Source: Candidatus Martarchaeota archaeon
GTDB lineage: Archaea; Micrarchaeota; Micrarchaeia; Micrarchaeales; Micrarchaeaceae
Length of the DNA stretch: 6,209 bases
Direction: 5' to 3'
Assembly (NCBI GenBank): GCA_023485645.1
Contig: JAMCZM010000015.1
Span: 1 to 6,209, forward strand
The stretch's first letter is position 1, and every line of letters begins with the position of its first letter. This document shows positions 1 through 6,023 of this stretch, in pieces. The position numbers and the translations under genes are program-made. The notes beneath the pieces were generated by a model. That model was not told where the DNA came from, did no database searches, and saw only the letters and a list, made by a program, of their open reading frames with translations.

Positions 1-328
1 CACAGTTGCTAAATTTTCTTGCTGCGCGCTCCTCCGCTATCGCCCTGAGTGATTTTGCTCTTGAATAAAATCTTCCACTCTTTGAAGGTTTTCTACCCCC
101 ATCGAAATGCTTTCTTTTTTTCTTTCTTCCTATTATTTTTACACGAGCAACTAGAATTCCAGGCTTTGCTTTATAACCAAGTTCCCTTGCTCTTGCTATG
201 TTAGTAGGCTTTGCTGTTTTTGATATGGTAGGCTCGGTTCGCCATTTAACAATTCTCTGCTTATACACATCATTTCTTAACTTATATTCATTCTTTATAG
301 TATTTTTCATTTCTTTGTAGTATCCCAT
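1..328 (-). CDS. rpl15e: Large-subunit ribosomal protein eL15 (L15e), N-terminal part, truncated by the window edge
   Basis: This reading frame starts at ATG 328-326 and stays open to base 1, giving 109 residues that begin MGYYKEMKNT. The match to archaeal eL15 is strong: an N-terminal MG-Y-K, the segment RARELGYKAKPGILVARVKI (residues 46-65), a very basic stretch with GGRKP (77-81), and SLRAIAEERAARKF (93-106). eL15 binds 23S rRNA in the large ribosomal subunit and exists in archaea and eukaryotes but not in bacteria, which identifies the domain of life. Archaeal members are usually about 190-200 residues, so a little over half is present and the C-terminus lies beyond the left edge. The start is supported by a GTGAT ribosome binding site four bases upstream and a TATA-like box about 50 bases upstream. 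The gene lies 129 bases downstream of the MFS gene on the same strand and appears to have its own promoter. Confidence 0.93.
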   Translation of the reverse strand, partial: MGYYKEMKNTIKNEYKLRNDVYKQRIVKWRTEPTISKTAKPTNIARARELGYKAKPGILVARVKIIGRKKKRKHFDGGRKPSKSGRFYSRAKSLRAIAEERAARKFSNC

Positions 329-332
329 TTAA

Positions 333-337
333 ATCAC
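333..337 (-). promoter_or_regulatory. Ribosome binding site of the eL15 gene
   Basis: On the minus strand GTGAT lies four bases before the ATG at 328. It complements the archaeal 16S rRNA 3' end (AUCACCUCC), and the same GTGAT core occurs before the gene at 2008. It supports the chosen start. Confidence 0.6.
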
Positions 338-376
338 ATAAAAAAAGCATTCTTCTAACGCAAAATTACAGAATAG

Positions 377-387
377 CTTTATATGAA
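377..387 (-). promoter_or_regulatory. Probable TATA box for the eL15 gene
   Basis: On the minus strand TTCATATAAAG fits an archaeal TATA element. About 25 bases downstream would put the transcript start near 355, giving a leader of roughly 27 bases that contains the ribosome binding site. A second AT-rich candidate (TACTATAATA, 391-400) lies slightly upstream, and in such AT-rich DNA the choice is uncertain. Confidence 0.45.
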
Positions 388-457
388 TTGTATTATAGTA
401 TTGTATGCGCAATATTTAATATGTTTTCTGATTTTTAATTACAAATCAAAACTTATT

Positions 458-1867
458 CTACTGTGCTTTACTTCTATTTTCTTTACCTCTTGTCAATGAT
501 AATAATCCTGCAATTACTAATATTACCACCAATCCCAATATTGCAACATGCATGCTTGATACAAACGCCCCAGCCGCAGCTGTTGTTATTTTTGATGTGC
601 CAACAAAAATTTCAAACGCAAGACTCCTTGGTATAACAGCTGACATTATAAGAAATATTATCACAAAACTAAGTATAAATCCCACACTACTCATCAGCCT
701 TAATAAGCCAAATGCACTTCCGCGTGAATTGCTGTCAGCATTTGTCATTGCGGCGCTACTATTTGCCGGAAAGAACATTGCGCTACCTATACCTGAAAAT
801 ATCGTACCTATAATTACTAAATAAACTGACGAATCTATCTGCAGCGAATAATACGTAAATAGCCCTACAATCATCATAAGTATACCTATAGTCGCAATTA
901 CCCTTGCGCCATATTTATCAGAATATCTTCCCATGAATGGAGCGAGTATGCCGCCGACAACATATCCTGGTATTAAAAGCAAAGAAGCATTTAACGCAGA
1001 CATTCCTCTAACACCCTGCAAGTACATAATAACTAAAAATACTGCGCCTATATATCCCATACCCTGCATGAATAATGCGAATACAGAATTTCTAAATATT
1101 TTATTCTTTAAAGATTGCATATCTATAGCCGGACTCTCTTTCTTACTGTCCACATAAAAGAATGATATCAGTATTATAATTCCAACAAAAAATGCTCCTA
1201 TATTTAAAATGCTTGGTCCTATTGCTGCTACCTCAAGTGCCCCAAATGCCGCTATTGCTATACCAAGCCCAAAGAGAACCATCCCTATAATATCAAGATT
1301 CTGTTTATGTCTTACATTATCCTTAATATATTTGACACCTAGTATCACAGCCAATATGCCAATTGGTGCATTTATAAAAAATATGTATCTGTATCCAAAA
1401 AATGTTGTTATTATGCCACCTAGTATAATCCCTAGTATAGACCCTATATTCCAACCAAGACCCGTAAATCCATAAGCTTTTCCTATATTATGCCTCTCAA
1501 AAAGATCTGCTATTATGGCACCACTATTTGACTGCATCATTGCACCGCCAATAGCCTGCACGACTCTGAATAATATAAGCGTTATGTCAGTAGGTGCAAA
1601 TCCGCATAGTACAGACGCTATTGTAAATACGCCAAAACCAAGATTAAACACCTTGCTTCTACCATATATGTCCCCAATCTTTCCAAATTGTGTAGCTGTT
1701 ACCGCGCTTACTAACAAGTATACAATTATGACCCATATCATTACAGATATACTTGAATGCAACGCAACAATCATATCAGGAAATGCCAAAAGCACTATGG
1801 TTGAGTCTATTGACACCATCAATATTCCGATGATAATTATTCCTAATATGATATTTTTATGATCCAC
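458..1867 (-). CDS. MFS multidrug/drug-proton antiporter, DHA2 (EmrB/QacA-like) family
   Basis: This integral membrane exporter has about 469 residues and probably 14 helices, the usual size for the DHA2 branch of the major facilitator superfamily. Numbered from GTG 1867, the family marks are IDSTIV at 20-25 (motif D1, with the membrane Asp21); motif A, GKIGDIYGRSK at 62-72, in the helix 2-3 loop; motif B around Arg101 in LFRVVQAIGG; a motif C region GSILGIILGG at 142-151; and SPAID at 245-249 in the central loop. Such proteins export drugs or metabolites in exchange for protons; the substrate cannot be read from sequence. In the motif C region the usual GP pair appears as Gly146-Ile147. The frame can be extended to TTG 1879, but GTG 1867 is preferred because TGGTG (1878-1874) sits six bases before it as a ribosome binding site. 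The gene is monocistronic or reads towards eL15, and is divergent from the 2008 gene. Confidence 0.88.
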   Translation of the reverse strand: MDHKNIILGIIIIGILMVSIDSTIVLLAFPDMIVALHSSISVMIWVIIVYLLVSAVTATQFGKIGDIYGRSKVFNLGFGVFTIASVLCGFAPTDITLILFRVVQAIGGAMMQSNSGAIIADLFERHNIGKAYGFTGLGWNIGSILGIILGGIITTFFGYRYIFFINAPIGILAVILGVKYIKDNVRHKQNLDIIGMVLFGLGIAIAAFGALEVAAIGPSILNIGAFFVGIIILISFFYVDSKKESPAIDMQSLKNKIFRNSVFALFMQGMGYIGAVFLVIMYLQGVRGMSALNASLLLIPGYVVGGILAPFMGRYSDKYGARVIATIGILMMIVGLFTYYSLQIDSSVYLVIIGTIFSGIGSAMFFPANSSAAMTNADSNSRGSAFGLLRLMSSVGFILSFVIIFLIMSAVIPRSLAFEIFVGTSKITTAAAGAFVSSMHVAILGLVVILVIAGLLSLTRGKENRSKAQ

Positions 1868-1873
1868 TATAAG

Positions 1874-1878
1874 CACCA
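1874..1878 (-). promoter_or_regulatory. Ribosome binding site that favours the GTG 1867 start of the MFS gene
   Basis: On the minus strand TGGTG is followed by six bases (CTTATA) and then GTG at 1867. If this is the ribosome binding site, the upstream TTG (1879) and GTG (1876) are not starts but part of the leader. No comparable site lies before 1879, where the upstream bases are T-rich. Confidence 0.5.
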
Positions 1879-1906
1879 AAAATAGACAGCTTATAATTAG
1901 TTAAAA

Positions 1907-1915
1907 TATTTATAA
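1907..1915 (-). promoter_or_regulatory. Probable TATA box of the MFS gene
   Basis: TTATAAATA on the minus strand is a good archaeal TATA element. A transcript start about 25 bases downstream would fall near 1885, leaving a leader of some 18 bases that carries the TGGTG site before GTG 1867. It forms one half of the divergent promoter region 1880-2007. Confidence 0.5.
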
Positions 1916-1967
1916 CGCTTTGTTAACCGAAATTGAAGCATGTTTCCTTTTTTGCAAATAACGCAAC

Positions 1968-1978
1968 TCTATAAAAAT
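1968..1978 (+). promoter_or_regulatory. Probable TATA box of the 2008-3634 gene pair
   Basis: TCTATAAAAAT is a TATA-like element. A transcript start about 25 bases further on would fall near 1998-2000, giving a very short leader of about 8-10 bases that just includes the GTGAT site before ATG 2008. It forms the plus-strand half of the divergent promoter region. Confidence 0.45.
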
Positions 1979-1999
1979 CTTTACTGTTAGAAGGTTAAT

Positions 2000-2004
2000 G
2001 TGAT
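2000..2004 (+). promoter_or_regulatory. Ribosome binding site of the 136-residue membrane protein gene
   Basis: GTGAT lies three bases before ATG 2008 and matches the site before eL15. It favours ATG 2008 over the in-frame ATG at 2020, which has no such site. Confidence 0.5.
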
Positions 2005-2007
2005 GTT

Positions 2008-2418
2008 ATGGCTAGAAGTATGACTAAAAAACCCGCTGCGAAAAAGGAGGAAAACGCACATATTGGTACGGTATTTGGCGTTGTCGGCGGCATACTTATA
2101 GTTCTTGCAGGAATTGCTGTTGTATTATATGGCGGCAATATATTGTCATTAACATCAGGCACATTTGGTATAGCCCATTATACTTTTAATACCTCTAATA
2201 TAGGATTATTTTTACCTATAGGATTATTTGGCATACTCACTGGAATAATAGTAATAATAAGTTCAGTAGCATTGCATTACACTAATAGAAATAGATCTTT
2301 TTGGAGCACTCTTATTTTATTCTTTGCAGTTCTTAGCCTTACAAATGCTGCTGGAGGCTTCTTTGTAGGATTTTTTATGGCATTATTCTGTGGGATAGTC
2401 GGTTTGAGCAGAGGTTAA
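2008..2418 (+). CDS. Small four-helix integral membrane protein, function unknown
   Basis: I do not recognise this 136-residue protein as a named family. It has a Lys-rich hydrophilic N-terminus (residues 1-18) and four predicted membrane segments at about 19-42, 65-89, 98-113 and 114-133, rich in Gly (VFGVVGGILIVLAG; GGFFVGFF). By the positive-inside rule both ends and the basic loop HYTNRNR (90-96) are cytoplasmic. The first loop (43-64), which contains an NTS sequon at 61-63, faces outside. There are no catalytic motifs. It resembles in general style the small Gly-rich four-helix DUF proteins common in archaea (DUF6114-like organisation), but that is an impression, not an assignment. Four bases separate it from the surface-protein gene at 2423, whose ribosome binding site lies within its last codons, so the two products are probably made together and may interact in the membrane. 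Confidence 0.8.
   Translation: MARSMTKKPAAKKEENAHIGTVFGVVGGILIVLAGIAVVLYGGNILSLTSGTFGIAHYTFNTSNIGLFLPIGLFGILTGIIVIISSVALHYTNRNRSFWSTLILFFAVLSLTNAAGGFFVGFFMALFCGIVGLSRG
2411..2415 (+). promoter_or_regulatory. Ribosome binding site of the surface-protein gene, inside the end of the upstream gene
   Basis: GAGGT lies seven bases before ATG 2423 and forms part of the final codons (AGA GGT) of the 2008 gene, directly before its TAA (2416-2418). Ribosomes finishing the first gene would sit on the start region of the second, which points to translational coupling. Confidence 0.65.
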
Positions 2419-2422
2419 TTTA

Positions 2423-3634
2423 ATGCAATATGTTAGGTACTTTAGTATTATTGCACTCTCTATTTTATTTTTATTGTCCAGTAGTTTCGCAAATAATAGT
2501 GGATATTCTGTAATTAATGTGTCCACACAAGCTGTTCCTTTATTTTCTGGTAGAACTTCAGTAATAAACTATACAGTAAATCTTAGTTCTGGAACGGGTT
2601 TTTTAACATATTTAAACGTAAATAATGCTGGTGCGCTTGCTGCGGATGGTATAAATATATCATTTAGCAATGATAGCGGGCAACCACCTTTTTATGGAAA
2701 AATGTATATATCCGCATTAAAAAATGTAAAACCTGGTGCGTATACAGCAAGCATATCAGCAACTGGAAGCGATCCATCAATTAACACATTACAAGTATAT
2801 ATGGCACTATTACCAATGAATATTACAAATACAACAACCATATCTGAAAACCAGAACTTAAGCGAATTTATAGTCATGGACAATCAAACACTTAATATAA
2901 ACGCAAATAATGGCGCTACGCTTTCTGTTGGGGGCATAGTTAATCTAAATATACCTCAAGGCACTTATGTAGATATAAATGGATATAGATATGCAAATTA
3001 CAATGTCTCATTATTCTGGTTTAAAACAAAATACTTAAACGGGCCGAAAACCAACTATCCAAATCCCGATGGTGCTTTTGGAATCGCAGTTAACGGGCAG
3101 ATTAATCCCTCTATATCATTTATCACTTCAACCAATACCACTGCACGATTAGTAACGACAGTAATTAATGGAAAAAACAACACCAGTTGGACATATCTTG
3201 GCGGTGGATGGTATAATAATAATTCTTATTATGGAGGAGGTTACAACAACCAGGATAATTGGAGTACAAATAATAGCAATATTTTTAATGTACAATTTTC
3301 TACGCCATTAATACATGTTTTATTTCCAATATCTAATGCTAATTATAATACAACCATACCTACAATACCCACAACGATAATAACAACAACTATCCCAGCC
3401 TTTACAAACCAGACAAATAAGTCAATCGCACAAGTAATAAATAGCAGCACAATAATATCAGGCTTCTCCACCATACCTACTAATTACACTACAGTGCCAA
3501 GCAGTAATGGAAGCGGCTACAATGTATCTAAATATAACAAACAATCAAATAATACCTATGCAGATTTTGCCATAATAGCAATAGTGCTCATAATAGGCAT
3601 AGCGTTTATATTATACCTTAAAATGAGGAAATAA
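2423..3634 (+). CDS. Secreted, C-terminally anchored, sequon-rich surface protein of unknown function
   Basis: This 403-residue protein has a Sec-type signal peptide or N-terminal anchor (hydrophobic core about 7-21, possible cleavage near Ala23) and a C-terminal membrane helix (about 379-398) followed by a short basic tail (KMRK), so most of it lies outside the cell. Residues about 30-125 look like a beta-sandwich: alternating hydrophobic strands ending in PGAYTASISATG (105-116), as in NEW3/CARDB-type Ig-like domains. A second beta-rich region spans about 130-300 and contains a Gly/Asn/Tyr/Trp-rich patch at 258-280. A Thr/Ile/Pro-rich stalk follows at about 308-327, then a Ser/Asn-rich linker to the membrane. 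I count about 25 N-X-S/T sequons and no cysteine. This is the build of a heavily glycosylated archaeal envelope or S-layer-associated protein; no enzyme motif is visible. It is coupled to the 2008 gene, and its end overlaps the ATPase gene. Confidence 0.85.
   Translation: MQYVRYFSIIALSILFLLSSSFANNSGYSVINVSTQAVPLFSGRTSVINYTVNLSSGTGFLTYLNVNNAGALAADGINISFSNDSGQPPFYGKMYISALKNVKPGAYTASISATGSDPSINTLQVYMALLPMNITNTTTISENQNLSEFIVMDNQTLNINANNGATLSVGGIVNLNIPQGTYVDINGYRYANYNVSLFWFKTKYLNGPKTNYPNPDGAFGIAVNGQINPSISFITSTNTTARLVTTVINGKNNTSWTYLGGGWYNNNSYYGGGYNNQDNWSTNNSNIFNVQFSTPLIHVLFPISNANYNTTIPTIPTTIITTTIPAFTNQTNKSIAQVINSSTIISGFSTIPTNYTTVPSSNGSGYNVSKYNKQSNNTYADFAIIAIVLIIGIAFILYLKMRK
3618..3634. other. Tail-to-tail overlap of the surface-protein and H+-ATPase genes
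   Basis: The plus-strand surface-protein gene stops at 3634 and the minus-strand ATPase gene stops at 3618, so 17 bases code on both strands. They hold the last residues and stop of the KMRK tail on one side and the SSF terminus and stop on the other. There is no room for a separate terminator for either gene before it enters the other, so their transcripts must overlap at the 3' ends. Confidence 0.85.
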
Positions 3635-6014
3635 TATATTTGAATGCCTTTGTCTTTATTACATCAAATAGCAATAGCATCACAATTGAACCAAATAGTA
3701 TAGCGCCTATCGCATAAATGTTTATGCTACTTACTATTATTCCATAAAATGAGAGTATTATAGAAAAAAACATGCTTGCAATGGATGCCATTAAGAGCAA
3801 TGGTGATGGCATATTGCCAAATAATTTGAACCGACCTCTTACTAAATATAACAGTATTGTATCAGTAATACTTATCATAAGAAACGAAAACGTTTCAAAT
3901 TGCCCGTGTGTTGATGTGAATATTAGACCTATTGGTATAAATATAAGTGATATCGCAAGCATGCCGATGCCGAATAATATTGAGGTCTTAAATATAGATT
4001 GAGTATCCCATTTATCAGGATAATCTGAAAAACTAGTATTATCTGTTGAAACGCTTATGTTTATTATATCATTTGTGAATATCAAAAGTATTAATTCGAA
4101 TGGTAGTATTGGTAAAAATTGCAATGCTACAAAAGCGATTGATATGTAAAATAGTATTTGTATTACACGTGTAACTTTAATCACAGCATATGTTTTCATT
4201 TTTTCAAATATTTTTCTACTTTCTTTTATTGCATCCACTATTACAGATATGCCATTCTTTTCCAATATAAGTTCTGATACGCTTTTTGCTATATCTGTGG
4301 CATTTTCTACAGCTATACCAACCTCAGCTTGTTTTAAGGCAGGTGCATCATTTACACCATCCCCAGTCATACCTACCCTATAACCCAACGCTTGTAATGA
4401 TTTTACTATGGTAAATTTATCCTCAGGATATATTTCCGCAAATATATTCGAATTCTTAATTATTGACTGGATTTCATTTTGATCTTTTTTTCTTAATTCG
4501 CGTGCATCAACCACAGCGCCGTTTACGCCTACCTCTTCTGCTATTTGTTTTGCTATATGCGAATTATCACCCGTTAATATCTTTATCTGTATACCAAGCA
4601 AGCGTAATTCATTTATCAATGATTTTGCTTCAGGTCTAGGGGAGTCGTACATTGCAATTATTCCAAGTACACTTAATTTGTTACCCTCCAGTTTTACGAC
4701 AACTAATGTGCGCAAGTTTCTTTTTGAAAACTCTGTTGTTTTCTTAATTAATAAATTATTCGTGCTCTTTTCTATCTTATATTTTTTTGTTATCGCAGAT
4801 AACGCGCCCTTTGAGGCTTCAAAAATCCTGCCATTATATGAAAATGTTGCACTGGACATTTTTGTGGCAGGCTCAAATGGCACAAATTTAATAAGCTTAT
4901 ATTTGTCTATTGATATTGATTGATTTTCTGAATAATTTAATATCGCATTATCTATAGGATCATTATCCGAAACCCTTGAACATATAGAAGCGGTCTGAAG
5001 CAATTCCTCTTCACTTATTTTCTCTAATGTAAATATTTCTTTTATGCTTAGTTTATTTTCCGTAATTGTGCCCGTTTTATCAAAACATAATACATTCATT
5101 GTCGCAGCACTCTCTATTGCTTCTAGCTTCGTTACAAGTATGGATTTCTTTGATAATTTTTCTGTTCCCAATGCCATTGTTGTAGTGAAAGCAGCTGGAA
5201 GAGCAACAGGTACTGAGGCTATTAATATTACGAGAAGAAATGGCAATAACTGAATTATATTATAGCCAAACACCTCTGTTGCTATTATGCCTAAAAACAT
5301 TATGATTATCATATCGAGTAGTATAAGGTGTTTTGTTATATTTACTATAAGATTTTGCAGATGCTGCCTTGGGCTTGCCATTTCAACAAGCTTTGCTGTT
5401 TTCCCATAGCTTGTATTATAACCAATAGATAATACAACTAGCAGTGACTCTCCCCTAACTATTCTTGAACCAGAAAATACCATATCTGAAGTATTCTTCT
5501 TTACAGGATATGATTCACCTGTAAGGGTAGACTGATCCGCTTCAAGCGTATCCGCTTTTATAACCATGCAATCTGCCGGAACAACATCTCCCATACGTAC
5601 ACGAATTATATCTCCAGGTAAAAGCTCACGCGCATCTATAATGGACCAATTTTTAGAGCGCAACGCGCGCGCCTTTATATTAAGCTTCTTTTTTAACAGT
5701 TCTATCGAATTATCAGCTTTATTTTCCTCAAAAAAACCTATGACGCCATTAAAAATGAGTAAAGCAAATACCGTATATGTATCAGTATAGTGCCCTATTA
5801 GATATGTTATGATTATGACTATTTCAAGCATGAATGGTATTGGACCGTAAAATCTTTCTGCAAGTTTTTTTAAGGGATTTACTTTTTTATCATTAATCTC
5901 ATTAAATCCATACGTTATTCTTCTTTTCTCTATATCATTTTTTGTAAGGCCTAATTTAGGATTTGTGTTTAATTTTTTTAATGCATCAGTGACATTTGCG
6001 TATTTATATTCCAT
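3618..6014 (-). CDS. Plasma-membrane-type proton-transporting P-type ATPase (P3A)
   Basis: This is a complete ATP-driven H+ exporter of 798 residues. Numbered from ATG 6014 it has an actuator domain with TGES (165-168), PVALP in M4 (269-273), the phosphorylation site DKTGT (Asp312), an FEP motif and KGA in the nucleotide domain (380-382, 402-404), ILTGDN (479-484) and MTGDGVNDAP (549-558). Helices fall at about 60-76, 80-96, 228-248, 256-278, 610-630, 633-655, 676-700, 708-726, 737-760 and 764-785: ten in all. The P3A proton-path residues of plant AHA2 are conserved by context: Asn89 in M2 (FNGVIGFFEEN), Arg616 in M5 (KVTRVIQ) and Asp649 in M6 (FTNDIINIS). The plant C-terminal autoinhibitory domain is absent, as is usual in archaea. 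ATG 6014 is chosen over the in-frame GTG 6020 because GAG (6025-6023) lies eight bases before it. It probably keeps the cytoplasm near neutral and energises proton-driven transport. It follows the aldo/keto reductase gene by 9 bases, so the two are likely co-transcribed. Confidence 0.95.
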   Translation of the reverse strand: MEYKYANVTDALKKLNTNPKLGLTKNDIEKRRITYGFNEINDKKVNPLKKLAERFYGPIPFMLEIVIIITYLIGHYTDTYTVFALLIFNGVIGFFEENKADNSIELLKKKLNIKARALRSKNWSIIDARELLPGDIIRVRMGDVVPADCMVIKADTLEADQSTLTGESYPVKKNTSDMVFSGSRIVRGESLLVVLSIGYNTSYGKTAKLVEMASPRQHLQNLIVNITKHLILLDMIIIMFLGIIATEVFGYNIIQLLPFLLVILIASVPVALPAAFTTTMALGTEKLSKKSILVTKLEAIESAATMNVLCFDKTGTITENKLSIKEIFTLEKISEEELLQTASICSRVSDNDPIDNAILNYSENQSISIDKYKLIKFVPFEPATKMSSATFSYNGRIFEASKGALSAITKKYKIEKSTNNLLIKKTTEFSKRNLRTLVVVKLEGNKLSVLGIIAMYDSPRPEAKSLINELRLLGIQIKILTGDNSHIAKQIAEEVGVNGAVVDARELRKKDQNEIQSIIKNSNIFAEIYPEDKFTIVKSLQALGYRVGMTGDGVNDAPALKQAEVGIAVENATDIAKSVSELILEKNGISVIVDAIKESRKIFEKMKTYAVIKVTRVIQILFYISIAFVALQFLPILPFELILLIFTNDIINISVSTDNTSFSDYPDKWDTQSIFKTSILFGIGMLAISLIFIPIGLIFTSTHGQFETFSFLMISITDTILLYLVRGRFKLFGNMPSPLLLMASIASMFFSIILSFYGIIVSSINIYAIGAILFGSIVMLLLFDVIKTKAFKYIISSF

Positions 6015-6023
6015 TAACACATC

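Noticed and set aside
421..457. Possible hairpin terminator after the MFS gene (GATTT ... AAATC, 430-447)
   Set aside because: The stem is only five A/T-rich base pairs around an eight-base loop and has no clear T-run in the right place; chance is likely in such AT-rich DNA.
552..1862. Several plus-strand open frames (552-824, 933-1157, 1209-1475, 1515-1862)
   Set aside because: They are antisense to the MFS gene, have no membrane or domain pattern of their own and no ribosome binding sites; they mirror its codon composition.
2692..2883. Minus-strand frame of 63 codons inside the surface-protein gene
   Set aside because: It is antisense to a well-supported gene and has no start signals or recognisable features.
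3647..3660. T-rich run after the surface-protein stop as a transcription terminator
   Set aside because: Oligo-T runs do end archaeal transcripts, but this one is interrupted, lies inside the ATPase coding sequence and is no more T-rich than many nearby stretches.
3772..5790. Plus-strand open frames opposite the ATPase (3772-4002, 4678-4923, 5044-5253, 5566-5790)
   Set aside because: All lie within a gene with every P-type ATPase motif intact; their translations are of shadow composition.
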